Made by a program: the position numbers and the translations under genes
Shown: one piece after another, positions 38,711 to 44,766 of the stretch
How the letters are laid out: every line of letters starts with the position of its first letter
How positions within the stretch are numbered: the stretch's first letter is position 1
The notes under the pieces: model-generated
What the model saw: the letters and a program-made list of their open reading frames with translations, nothing else
Told to the model about the DNA's origin: nothing
Databases searched by the model: none
Source of the DNA: a virus
Strand: one strand, 5' to 3'
IMG/VR virus record: IMGVR_UViG_3300047557_001143
Coordinates: 1 to 56,291 of that record
DNA: 56,291 nt

Positions 38711-38985
38711 ACATCAAGCAGTGGAAGAACGCCGTGGCAGACCTGGGCTGCGGGATGTGCCGCAGGATGGGCTACCCCGGCACTCCTGCACAACTCCATC
38801 ACCCTCGTGCAGGCGTAGGCATGGCCCAGAGGCAAAGCGACTGGCTCGTGATTCCCCTGTGCGAGCACCACCACACCGGCAGCAAGGGGTGGCACGGCAC
38901 CAGGGACGACTTCAAGCGGCACAACACCAACGAACTCGACATCCTGGCTGATGTCATGGAGTTGATCATTTCGGGCAAAGCATGA
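38707..38985 (+). CDS. HNH nuclease-like protein, Ref/DUF968 type
   Basis: 92 residues from GTG at 38707, overlapping the upstream TGA. CGMCRRMGYPGTPAQLHHPR...VIPLCEHHHTGSKGWHG is a zinc-dressed HNH core: a Cys pair, the HH of AQLHHPR, and CEHHHTG as the second half. This is the layout of phage Ref-like/DUF968 recombination nucleases. The four-base overlap with the glycosyltransferase gene shows co-translation. Its role is likely in recombination or packaging-associated cleavage. Confidence 0.75.
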   Translation: MNIKQWKNAVADLGCGMCRRMGYPGTPAQLHHPRAGVGMAQRQSDWLVIPLCEHHHTGSKGWHGTRDDFKRHNTNELDILADVMELIISGKA

Positions 38986-39683
38986 TTAAAAAGATCATCT
39001 CAACATCGGTGTTTGGGTCTAACCATCGGTACATCGTCGGTGCGAAAAGACAGGTCTCGTTGGCCAAGCATTACTACCCCAACTGGGAGTTCAGGCTATA
39101 CACGGACAACCCGAACAACTTTGCAGATGTTGACGCAAATGTCATTCATATCAAGGATGGGACTAGCGGCACCTTCTGGAGATTTTTCCCGCTGTTTGAG
39201 GATGACTCCACGATTACGATCGTGCGCGATGCGGACAGCAGGATTACGGCCAGGGAGGCCATGGCGGTCTACGAATGGATGGCGTCAGACAAGGCCTTCC
39301 ACATCATGAAGGACCACCCGCAGCATCCTCCGATTTCGATCCTTGCAGGTATGTTTGGGCTCAAGGGGCGCCTGGACAAGGAGTGCCTGGAGAAGATGAT
39401 CCCGTACCTTTACAGCAAAAACGAGTACGGCACAGATCAGCACTACTTGCACTTCCATGTCTTCCCCAAGATCAGGGATCACGCCATGACGCACGAGATT
39501 TATCACGGATGGTTTGGTCTGTCTCGGCACTTCCTGAGCAATCGGTACGAGTGGGTGGGCAACGGTTGGTACGAGGATGATCGACCGGTGTATCCGCCTA
39601 CGACAGAAGAAAAGGAAGGCTTTGATCCGATGGCTCTGCCAGACAGCGCCAAGTTTTCAAGTTACCCGGCACAGTTCGTATGA
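38982..39683 (+). CDS. putative glycosyltransferase
   Basis: 233 residues. The start (MIKKIISTSVFGSNHRYIVGAKRQVSLAKHYYPNWEFRLYTD) looks like the nucleotide-binding beginning of a GT-A fold. IVRDADSRI at about residues 84-92 holds a DxD-type (DAD) motif that binds the metal and sugar nucleotide. The rest (ILAGMFGLKG, YGTDQHYLHFHVFP) is compatible with the family. It is the first gene of a three-gene sugar cluster and overlaps both neighbours. Sugar and acceptor are unknown. Confidence 0.7.
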   Translation: MIKKIISTSVFGSNHRYIVGAKRQVSLAKHYYPNWEFRLYTDNPNNFADVDANVIHIKDGTSGTFWRFFPLFEDDSTITIVRDADSRITAREAMAVYEWMASDKAFHIMKDHPQHPPISILAGMFGLKGRLDKECLEKMIPYLYSKNEYGTDQHYLHFHVFPKIRDHAMTHEIYHGWFGLSRHFLSNRYEWVGNGWYEDDRPVYPPTTEEKEGFDPMALPDSAKFSSYPAQFV

Positions 39684-40492
39684 AAAAGTACCTTGTCACT
39701 AAAGGATGGGAAGGCTTTTGCGACCGCCTGCAGGCCTTGTCCTGGGCTGTTGACCTGAGCATGAAGTTCAACCGCACGCTGTATGTGGACTGGACCGACC
39801 GGATCTGGTCGAAGGATGGAGAGACTTTTTATACCTACTTCCGATTTGAGGGCCTGGACTACATCGAAAGCCCGAAGAAGTTGCCAAAGAATGGCTCTGT
39901 ATGGCCAAAGTTCTGGACGAAGATCCTGAACAACCCACTGGATGACTACATCTACCCCATCAAGGAGCAGGTGGATCTTGATCTGGATGGGTATCACTTT
40001 GAGGACATCTGGGTTCACTCAGGTGTAGGTTTTAGGCGATGGAACTTCCCAACCCTGGTAGAGAAGTTGAGGTTCACACAAGCCACGAAGGAGGCCATCT
40101 TGAGCCGTTGTGAAGGGATTGATCCTCAACGGCCTGTGATTCATCTTCGTGGGACGGACAGGATGTCTGGAGTCAAGGCGCAGCGGTGGCAGGAACTGCT
40201 GAAGGTAGAGCGGCCGTACATCATCTCTGACGACCATAAGTTGGCTCACGATTACCTGCAGGCCAACAGCGGCGCCGAACTGATTTCGGCCACGCTGATG
40301 ACGGCAAGTGAGGGAGGGCATCGCGCTGAGTCGTCGCCCTACTCAAAGCATGAGATGAACCTTGACCTGCTGAAGGACTTCTGGCTTTTGTCTCGGGCAG
40401 ACCAAGCGTATGGGCTGATTGAGGAGAGCCTGTTCTGGCGGATGGCTCGCAACTTTCACGACTTTGGTGGACATAGAAAGGTGATGGAATGA
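39680..40492 (+). CDS. fucosyltransferase-like glycosyltransferase
   Basis: 270 residues. KGWEGFCDRLQALSWAVDLSMKFNRTLYVDW is the conserved first block of NodZ/O-fucosyltransferase-like GT-B enzymes, and VIHLRGTDRM (near residue 155) matches their HxR motif region that contacts GDP-sugar. The family uses GDP-fucose or related GDP-sugars. The neighbour at 40489 makes a GDP-hexose, which supports a GDP-sugar donor. The acceptor could be a virion or host surface glycan. Confidence 0.7.
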   Translation: MKKYLVTKGWEGFCDRLQALSWAVDLSMKFNRTLYVDWTDRIWSKDGETFYTYFRFEGLDYIESPKKLPKNGSVWPKFWTKILNNPLDDYIYPIKEQVDLDLDGYHFEDIWVHSGVGFRRWNFPTLVEKLRFTQATKEAILSRCEGIDPQRPVIHLRGTDRMSGVKAQRWQELLKVERPYIISDDHKLAHDYLQANSGAELISATLMTASEGGHRAESSPYSKHEMNLDLLKDFWLLSRADQAYGLIEESLFWRMARNFHDFGGHRKVME

Positions 40493-41445
40493 AAGCACTC
40501 GTACTCGGCGCCGGTGGCTTTATCGGCTCTCACATGGTCAAGCGGCTCAAGCAAGAGGGCTACTGGGTTCGAGGTGTAGACCTCAAGTACCCGGAGTTTT
40601 CTGAGACTCATGCTGATGAGTTCTTCGCCGCGGATCTGACAGAGCCTGCGGTGATGGCCAAGGCCCTGGAAGGAGGGTTCGACGAGGTGTACCAGTTCGC
40701 TGCCGACATGGGCGGTGCGGGCTACATCTTCACGGGTGACCATGATGCAGATGTGATGACCAACAGCGCCTTGATCAACCTGAACCTGCTCAAGGCCTGC
40801 CGGCATGACAAGCCGCCGAAGATCTTCTACTCCTCGTCGGCGTGTATGTACCCTGAGCACAACCAAATGGATCGGGACAATCCGAACTGCGCTGAGGAAT
40901 CCGCCTACCCTGCCAACCCGGATTCTGAGTACGGGTGGGAAAAACTCTTCTCAGAGCGGCTGTATCTTTCTTATGCCAGGAACTACGGCTATGAGGTCAG
41001 GATCGCCCGATACCACAATGTCTTCGGCCCAGAGGGAACATGGCGCGGAGGGCGCGAGAAGGCCCCTGCAGCCATTTGCAGGAAGGTTGCGGAGGCAGAT
41101 GATCACATTGAGATCTGGGGCGACGGAGAGCAGACCCGTTCTTTCCTGTACATCGACGAGTGCATCGAGGGCACCAGACGCTTGATGCAGTCCGACTTTC
41201 AAGGCCCGGTCAACATCGGCAGCGACTACATGGTGTCCATCAACACCCTGGCTTCCATCGTCATGACAGTGGCGCAGAAGAGTTGGTTGGAGATCCGACA
41301 CATCCCGGGACCGTTGGGTGTGCGCGGCAGAACAAGCGACAACCACCTCATCAAGGAGCGTCTAGGGTGGGCCCCTAGCCAACGACTGGTCGATGGCATT
41401 GAGCAGACCTACCGTTGGATCAAGGAGCGGTTGAATTCTGAGTAA
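40489..41445 (+). CDS. gme: GDP-mannose 3,5-epimerase
   Basis: 318 residues. GAGGFIG (7-13) is the NAD-binding Rossmann motif; SSSACMYP carries Cys 119; YGWEK gives Tyr 148 and Lys 152 of the SDR catalytic pair; GTWRGGREKAPAA supplies Lys 191. These are the residues used by plant GDP-mannose 3,5-epimerases, and the long EIWGDGEQTRSF, VNIGSDYMVS, HIPGPLGVRGR and LGWAP blocks match that family closely rather than UDP-sugar epimerases. It would convert GDP-mannose to GDP-L-galactose (or GDP-L-gulose). It overlaps the fucosyltransferase-like gene, suggesting the product feeds that enzyme. Confidence 0.85.
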   Translation: MKALVLGAGGFIGSHMVKRLKQEGYWVRGVDLKYPEFSETHADEFFAADLTEPAVMAKALEGGFDEVYQFAADMGGAGYIFTGDHDADVMTNSALINLNLLKACRHDKPPKIFYSSSACMYPEHNQMDRDNPNCAEESAYPANPDSEYGWEKLFSERLYLSYARNYGYEVRIARYHNVFGPEGTWRGGREKAPAAICRKVAEADDHIEIWGDGEQTRSFLYIDECIEGTRRLMQSDFQGPVNIGSDYMVSINTLASIVMTVAQKSWLEIRHIPGPLGVRGRTSDNHLIKERLGWAPSQRLVDGIEQTYRWIKERLNSE

Positions 41446-41462
41446 AAGTTAGGGTTTATCGC

Positions 41463-41491
41463 TAGACACAGACTTGAACACGCTGTTAAAG
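41463..41491 (+). promoter_or_regulatory. predicted promoter, paired with 42756
   Basis: TAGACA (41463-41468), 17-base spacer, TTAAAG (41486-41491). Inside the spacer is TTGAAC, shared in position with TTGACT of the promoter at 42756, giving a common TTGA..GC.GTTAAAGT core. A 7-bp hairpin (CGCAGCA/TGCTGCG, 41501-41517) and GGGTAAC follow before the gene at 41539. It starts transcription after the sugar module. Confidence 0.55.
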
Positions 41492-41538
41492 TTCAGTCAT
41501 CGCAGCACGGTGCTGCGGGTAACAGAAAGGTAAGTGAC

Positions 41539-41832
41539 ATGGACACCAACAACATCCCCCTGACCCAGATCGACGAACTGGGCCTGCTGCTTTCGCAGAT
41601 CGCTGAACTGACCGCTAAGGCGGACAAGATCAAGGATGCCATCAAGGATGCGGCTACGGCCGGTGGCGACAAGGTCATCGAGGGCAACCTGTTTAAGGCT
41701 ACGGTCGTCGAGGCCAACCGCAAGGTCACCGACTGGAAGGCCATCGCCAAGGTCTGCAACATCCCCGAGGATGTGATCATCGCCAACACGAGCGTCACCG
41801 CCGTGTTCTCGGTCAAGACCACCGCCCGTTGA
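41539..41832 (+). CDS. small conserved early protein
   Basis: 97 residues; ATG at 41539 with GAAAGGTAAGTGAC upstream. Helical N-terminus (LLLSQIAELTAKADKIKDAIKDAA) followed by NLFKATVVEANRKVTDWKAIAKVCNIPEDVI and VTAVFSVKTTAR, a pattern common in small phage proteins encoded near recombination genes. No known catalytic activity. Confidence 0.65.
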   Translation: MDTNNIPLTQIDELGLLLSQIAELTAKADKIKDAIKDAATAGGDKVIEGNLFKATVVEANRKVTDWKAIAKVCNIPEDVIIANTSVTAVFSVKTTAR

Positions 41833-41834
41833 CT

Positions 41835-42506
41835 ATGAGCCCCCTGATCCAAGAGTTCGTTGCCATAAATCCGGTGGATGCGGTCAAGCACCATTGGTTT
41901 GACATGAGCGCCGCATATCGCAAGGAGCAAGTGATCAGCGCCGAGATTTTGTCTCGGCCGCCTCCGTATCCACAGACGGCGTTGGTGTGCTCCTACGAGG
42001 GCAAGAAAGCCCTGATCTTTGTCGCTCGATTTGGGAACATAACCGGAGTTGCCGGGGTGCAGGTAGAGAACAGAAAGGTCCGCGACATCGCGCCGTTCTT
42101 CTTTTTGGTCGACGAAGAAGGGATCAAAGTTCGGCATAAGGACGGTACGCCGTTTGATTACCGCACAAGTCACGCTACCGGTGTTTTGGCTTTCCTTGCT
42201 GCGTTCTTGCAGTCTTTGGAAACCACTCCCGCCACCGGCCATTTGCCGATCAAACGCGCCAACTGGGAAAAGAAAGTCCGCCAGGGCAAAGTCCCGGTTT
42301 ATGACTGGAAGACGGTGGTAATTGAGCCAACCAAGCCCAAAGGCAATGACCAAGGCGGCACTCACGCAAGCCCTCGGTGGCATGAGCGCCGCGGCCACTG
42401 GCGCACTATGAAGTCGGGCAAGAAGGTTTGGGTAAAGAACTGCGAGGTCGGTAACAAGGCCTTAGGCGCAGTCTTCAAGGATTACATCATTAAGGAGTTG
42501 GCGTGA
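41835..42506 (+). CDS. conserved phage protein, unknown
   Basis: 223 residues from ATG at 41835. N-terminal half has beta segments (ALVCSYEGKKALIFVARFGNI) and FFFLVDEEGIKVRHKDG; the C-terminal region HASPRWHERRGHWRTMKSGKKVWVKNCEVGN is a striking conserved His/Arg/Trp block seen in phage early proteins. The HWR...GKKVWV stretch could bind metal or nucleic acid. No function known to me. Confidence 0.6.
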   Translation: MSPLIQEFVAINPVDAVKHHWFDMSAAYRKEQVISAEILSRPPPYPQTALVCSYEGKKALIFVARFGNITGVAGVQVENRKVRDIAPFFFLVDEEGIKVRHKDGTPFDYRTSHATGVLAFLAAFLQSLETTPATGHLPIKRANWEKKVRQGKVPVYDWKTVVIEPTKPKGNDQGGTHASPRWHERRGHWRTMKSGKKVWVKNCEVGNKALGAVFKDYIIKELA

Positions 42507-42742
42507 ATGAAGACGGAAGAGCGCATCGCCGCGGGCGTCAGCCTGTTGGCCTGGATACTGGTGTACCTCCTGGCCATCACGATCCTGCTGATGGACCTTC
42601 TGATCTGGCGCCCGGGTTAGTTCGGGCTCCTGACTGGTGGCCCTTCACCTACACGACCGCAGACAACCTCAAGCAGATCAAGAGGAGGAGGGCTGTCCTG
42701 AAGGTGCAGCAGTGGGTCAGATGGCCAGAAGCGTTGTTCTAG
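42503..42742 (+). CDS. overlapping reading frame, uncertain
   Basis: 79 residues from GTG at 42503, in a different frame from the gene at 42507 that shares its first 110 bases. Only the C-terminal half (APDWWPFTYTTADNLKQIKRRRAVLKVQQWVRWPEALF) looks like protein, with many aromatic and basic residues; the first half has a low-complexity His/Gly/Pro look expected from a shadow frame. There is no in-frame ATG before the good half. Either this frame is translated from GTG, or the tail is reached by a shift from the 42507 frame. Confidence 0.3.
   Translation: MNEDGRAHRRGRQPVGLDTGVPPGHHDPADGPSDLAPGLVRAPDWWPFTYTTADNLKQIKRRRAVLKVQQWVRWPEALF
42507..42620 (+). CDS. tiny single-pass membrane protein
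   Basis: 37 residues: MKTEERIAAGVS then LLAWILVYLLAITILLMDLLIW. AAGGAG is nine bases before the ATG. One membrane segment with a charged N-terminus. It lies inside the 5' half of the frame starting at 42503. Function unknown. Confidence 0.55.
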   Translation: MKTEERIAAGVSLLAWILVYLLAITILLMDLLIWRPG

Positions 42743-42755
42743 GGAAACTACCTAG

Positions 42756-42783
42756 TTGCAATGTCTTTGACTTTGCGTTAAAG
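42756..42783 (+). promoter_or_regulatory. predicted promoter, paired with 41463
   Basis: TTGCAA (42756-42761), 16-base spacer, TTAAAG (42778-42783); TTGACT in the spacer and the following CTGC/GCAG hairpin (42793-42805) with GGGTAAC mirror the unit at 41463. ACTTT/AAAGT forms a perfect inverted repeat around GCGTT here, a possible regulator site. Confidence 0.5.
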
Positions 42784-42823
42784 TCCTAATCACTGCACAA
42801 CGCAGGGTAACTGGAGAAACATC

Positions 42824-43036
42824 ATGACAGCCACCAACGCACTGACCGCCAAGCGTACTTGGATTGCCTACATCGACGATGAGCGCGATCTTGGCAACAG
42901 CATCATCGTGACGCTCGCCGACGGTTGGGAATTCGCTGATGAGCCTGGGTGTGGCGTGCGAGGTTTTGACACCATGAGTGAAGTGAAGGCGGGGACTCTG
43001 AAGTCCTGCGTGCAGAAGTCTAAGGAACTCGCCTAA
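42824..43036 (+). CDS. small early protein, unknown
   Basis: 70 residues; ATG at 42824 with GGAG upstream. Mixed alpha/beta with TWIAYIDDERDLGNSIIVTLADGWEFA and an acidic, Gly-rich middle; ends in a helix. No family recognised. It is the first gene behind the promoter at 42756. A GGCCCC/GGGGCC hairpin with TTCG loop (43044-43059) follows but lacks a T run. Confidence 0.6.
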   Translation: MTATNALTAKRTWIAYIDDERDLGNSIIVTLADGWEFADEPGCGVRGFDTMSEVKAGTLKSCVQKSKELA

Positions 43037-43074
43037 CAACACCGGCCCCTTCGGGGGCCAACCTGGAGCAAAAC

Positions 43075-43293
43075 ATGAAGCACGAAGCAACATTTGAGAC
43101 CACGGTGGCCGGCATCCCTTGTGGCGTGGTGGTGACGCATTACGAGATCGATCGCGCAGATGACGGCGACTTCGTGGAGCGTGACTGGTTCCTGGTGGAC
43201 ACCAAGGGCTACCGGGCGAACTGGCTTGAGAAGAAGGTCACCCGCCAGGAAGAGCGCCGCATCGCCTACGAGATCGACGAGGTGATGGCATGA
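43075..43293 (+). CDS. small early protein, unknown
   Basis: 72 residues; GGAGC precedes the ATG at 43075. Beta-type start (ATFETTVAGIPCGVVVTHYEID) followed by a charged helical end (LEKKVTRQEERRIAYEIDEVMA). Its stop overlaps the next ATG. No family recognised. Confidence 0.6.
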   Translation: MKHEATFETTVAGIPCGVVVTHYEIDRADDGDFVERDWFLVDTKGYRANWLEKKVTRQEERRIAYEIDEVMA

Positions 43294-43430
43294 CTCTCGA
43301 AGACCTGACCCTCCTGGACGAGGCGATCGCAGAGGCAGAGGGCCTCCTGAGTGCTGCAGAGTGGTACTGGATCCAGGCAGCCCTCGAAGGCCAGTGGGCT
43401 GAGTTTTATCGCAGTGTTGGACTGATCTGA
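43290..43430 (+). CDS. tiny acidic early protein
   Basis: 46 residues (MTLEDLTLLDEAIAEAEGLL...), ATGA overlap with the previous gene, ending SVGLI. Acidic helix with a Trp/Tyr patch (EWYWIQAALEGQWAEFY). The exact overlap and the following GAAAGGTAACTGACC leader make it credible. Function unknown. Confidence 0.6.
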   Translation: MTLEDLTLLDEAIAEAEGLLSAAEWYWIQAALEGQWAEFYRSVGLI

Positions 43431-43443
43431 AAGGTAACTGACC

Positions 43444-43662
43444 ATGGACATGAATCAAATCGAAGAGATGATCCTGACGGGTGTGGACAACAGCACCCCG
43501 GGTATGCGGTACGCACAGGGCTTCGGCCGCCTCGTGGGATTCTTGTGGGGCACCATCGAGCGCATGAGTCCCGAGGATCAGGCGGACACCCGCCGCCGCC
43601 TGGAAGAGTTCGCAGAGTTTTGGTCTGAGAAGGCCAAAAAGGTTGAAGAAACAACCACTTAG
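43444..43662 (+). CDS. small early protein, unknown
   Basis: 72 residues; ATG at 43444 after AAAGGTAACTGACC. Helical, with RYAQGFGRLVGFLWGTIERM and DQADTRRRLEEFAEFWSEKAKKV. No family recognised. The promoter of the next gene (43643-43671) overlaps its 3' end. Confidence 0.6.
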   Translation: MDMNQIEEMILTGVDNSTPGMRYAQGFGRLVGFLWGTIERMSPEDQADTRRRLEEFAEFWSEKAKKVEETTT

Positions 43663-43671
43663 CAGTAAAAT
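43643..43671 (+). promoter_or_regulatory. strong predicted promoter for the secreted peptide gene
   Basis: TTGAAG (43643-43648), exactly 17 bases, TAAAAT (43666-43671): five of six matches at the -10 and four of six at the -35 positions. The start of transcription would fall near 43678, followed by a small GAGGC/GCCTC hairpin and AAGGAG for the gene at 43706. It lies inside the end of the preceding coding sequence. Confidence 0.65.
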
Positions 43672-43705
43672 TCGAGGCTCTCGGGCCTCTTCTCAAGGAG
43701 CAATC

Positions 43706-43870
43706 ATGCTGAAGAAGATCATCGCCGCCCTGGCCATCGCCGGCACCGCAACCGCCGTCTGGGCCTCGTGCACCACGCACACCGTCACCATCAACGGCAA
43801 GACCACCACCTGCACGACCTGCTGCACCGGCTCTGGCGCATATCGGTCCTGCACCACGACCTGCAACTGA
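43706..43870 (+). CDS. secreted Cys-rich micropeptide
   Basis: 54 residues; ATG at 43706 with AAGGAG five bases before it. The N-terminus (MLKKIIAALAIAGTATAVWA) is a textbook signal peptide: two Lys, a hydrophobic core and an Ala-x-Ala-like cleavage site. The mature part is about 34 residues, has six Cys (including a CC pair), and is Thr-rich with no acidic residue. It would be exported to the periplasm and probably disulphide-bonded. It has its own promoter, so it may be a moron-type gene. Function unknown: toxin, surface modifier and exclusion factor are all possible. Confidence 0.7.
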   Translation: MLKKIIAALAIAGTATAVWASCTTHTVTINGKTTTCTTCCTGSGAYRSCTTTCN

Positions 43871-44163
43871 ACCCGCGGCCCCGAGAGGGGGCCAACTCGC
43901 ATGGGGATTGACCTGCGGCCTCGCCTGATGAAACAGGATGAGCGGGTCTGGTGCAACGGACTTCTAAGCCGGAGCGCACTAGAGCAGTCCCCAGTCGAGT
44001 TGGTGAATGCGCAGGCTGATGCGCCGGAATAGTCGTGACCGCCTGCGTCGCGCCGACATTAAGGACGGCAGGCAAGCCGGAGATCAGCGCCGGCCACCGA
44101 CTACCCATTCTCCGCAACTCAGGGTTAAACTCCGCGGCAGTGCAATGTCTCTGAAAGTACGAG
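43871..44163 (+). other. 293-bp gap before terminase, structured, possible packaging region
   Basis: No convincing gene. One weak frame (43901-44032, MGIDLRPRLMKQ..., 43 residues) has GAGAGGGGG ten bases upstream. Inverted repeats include GGCCCC/GGGGCC near 43878-43894 (loop GAGAG, no T run), CCTGC/GCAGG (about 44042-44072) and a GCCGG/CCGGC repeat near 44077-44095. Position directly upstream of the small terminase gene makes a pac or cos site plausible. Nothing in the sequence proves it. Confidence 0.4.
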
Positions 44164-44766
44164 ATGCCCCGCAAATCCACCAAAACAGCGCCTGAGGCCT
44201 CCAAAGCCCCTGACCAAGGGGTAGATACCACCCAGGCCGCAGAAACCGCCGTAGAGCGCAAGAAACCCGGCCCGCCAAAAGGCTCAGGTGGCCGCCCCTC
44301 CAAGTACACCCCGGAACTGGCAGCAGAGATCTGCGTAAGGCTAAGTAACGGAGAGCCGCTAAGGCAAATATGCCGGGATGACCATATGCCCGCTTGGACT
44401 GCGGTGTATGAGTGGATGGCCCGCGACAAAGATCTTTCCGAACGCATCGCGCACGCTCGGGAGCAGGGCTTTGAGGCTCTGGCTGAGGAGGCGCTCCTGA
44501 TCGCTGACACGCCGGTGTTCGGCCAGAAGCAGGTGATGACTGACCAGGGGACTTCCACCACGGTGGAGGATATGTTGGGCCACCGCAAACTCCAGATCGA
44601 GACCCGGCTGAAACTCCTGGCGAAGTGGAACCCGAAGAAGTATGGGGATCGAGTAGCCCTGGCCGGGGATGCGGAGAACCCGCTGAAGGTGGAGGCGGAT
44701 GTCACCATCTTCGACGCCCTGATCCAGAACCTAGAGGCCAAGCGGCAGACGAAGTCGCATGGCTGA
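44164..44766 (+). CDS. terminase small subunit
   Basis: 200 residues. A Lys/Pro/Gly-rich flexible start is followed by GGRPSKYTPELAAEICVRLSNGEPLRQICRDDHMPAWTAVYEWMARDKDLSERIAHARE, a helix-turn-helix DNA-binding block typical of phage small terminases, then a helical oligomerisation region (ALAEEALLIADTP, KLQIETRLKLLAKWNPKKYG). It would recognise the packaging site and load the large subunit. It overlaps the large subunit gene by eight bases. Confidence 0.85.
   Translation: MPRKSTKTAPEASKAPDQGVDTTQAAETAVERKKPGPPKGSGGRPSKYTPELAAEICVRLSNGEPLRQICRDDHMPAWTAVYEWMARDKDLSERIAHAREQGFEALAEEALLIADTPVFGQKQVMTDQGTSTTVEDMLGHRKLQIETRLKLLAKWNPKKYGDRVALAGDAENPLKVEADVTIFDALIQNLEAKRQTKSHG

Noticed and set aside
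43044-43059. Terminator at a perfect GGCCCC/GGGGCC hairpin
   Set aside because: There is no T run after the stem, so it is not called as an intrinsic terminator; it may still affect mRNA stability.
43955-43985. tRNA-Arg-like CTTCTAA anticodon loop
   Set aside because: The supposed anticodon stem has mismatches at both ends and there is no T arm downstream.
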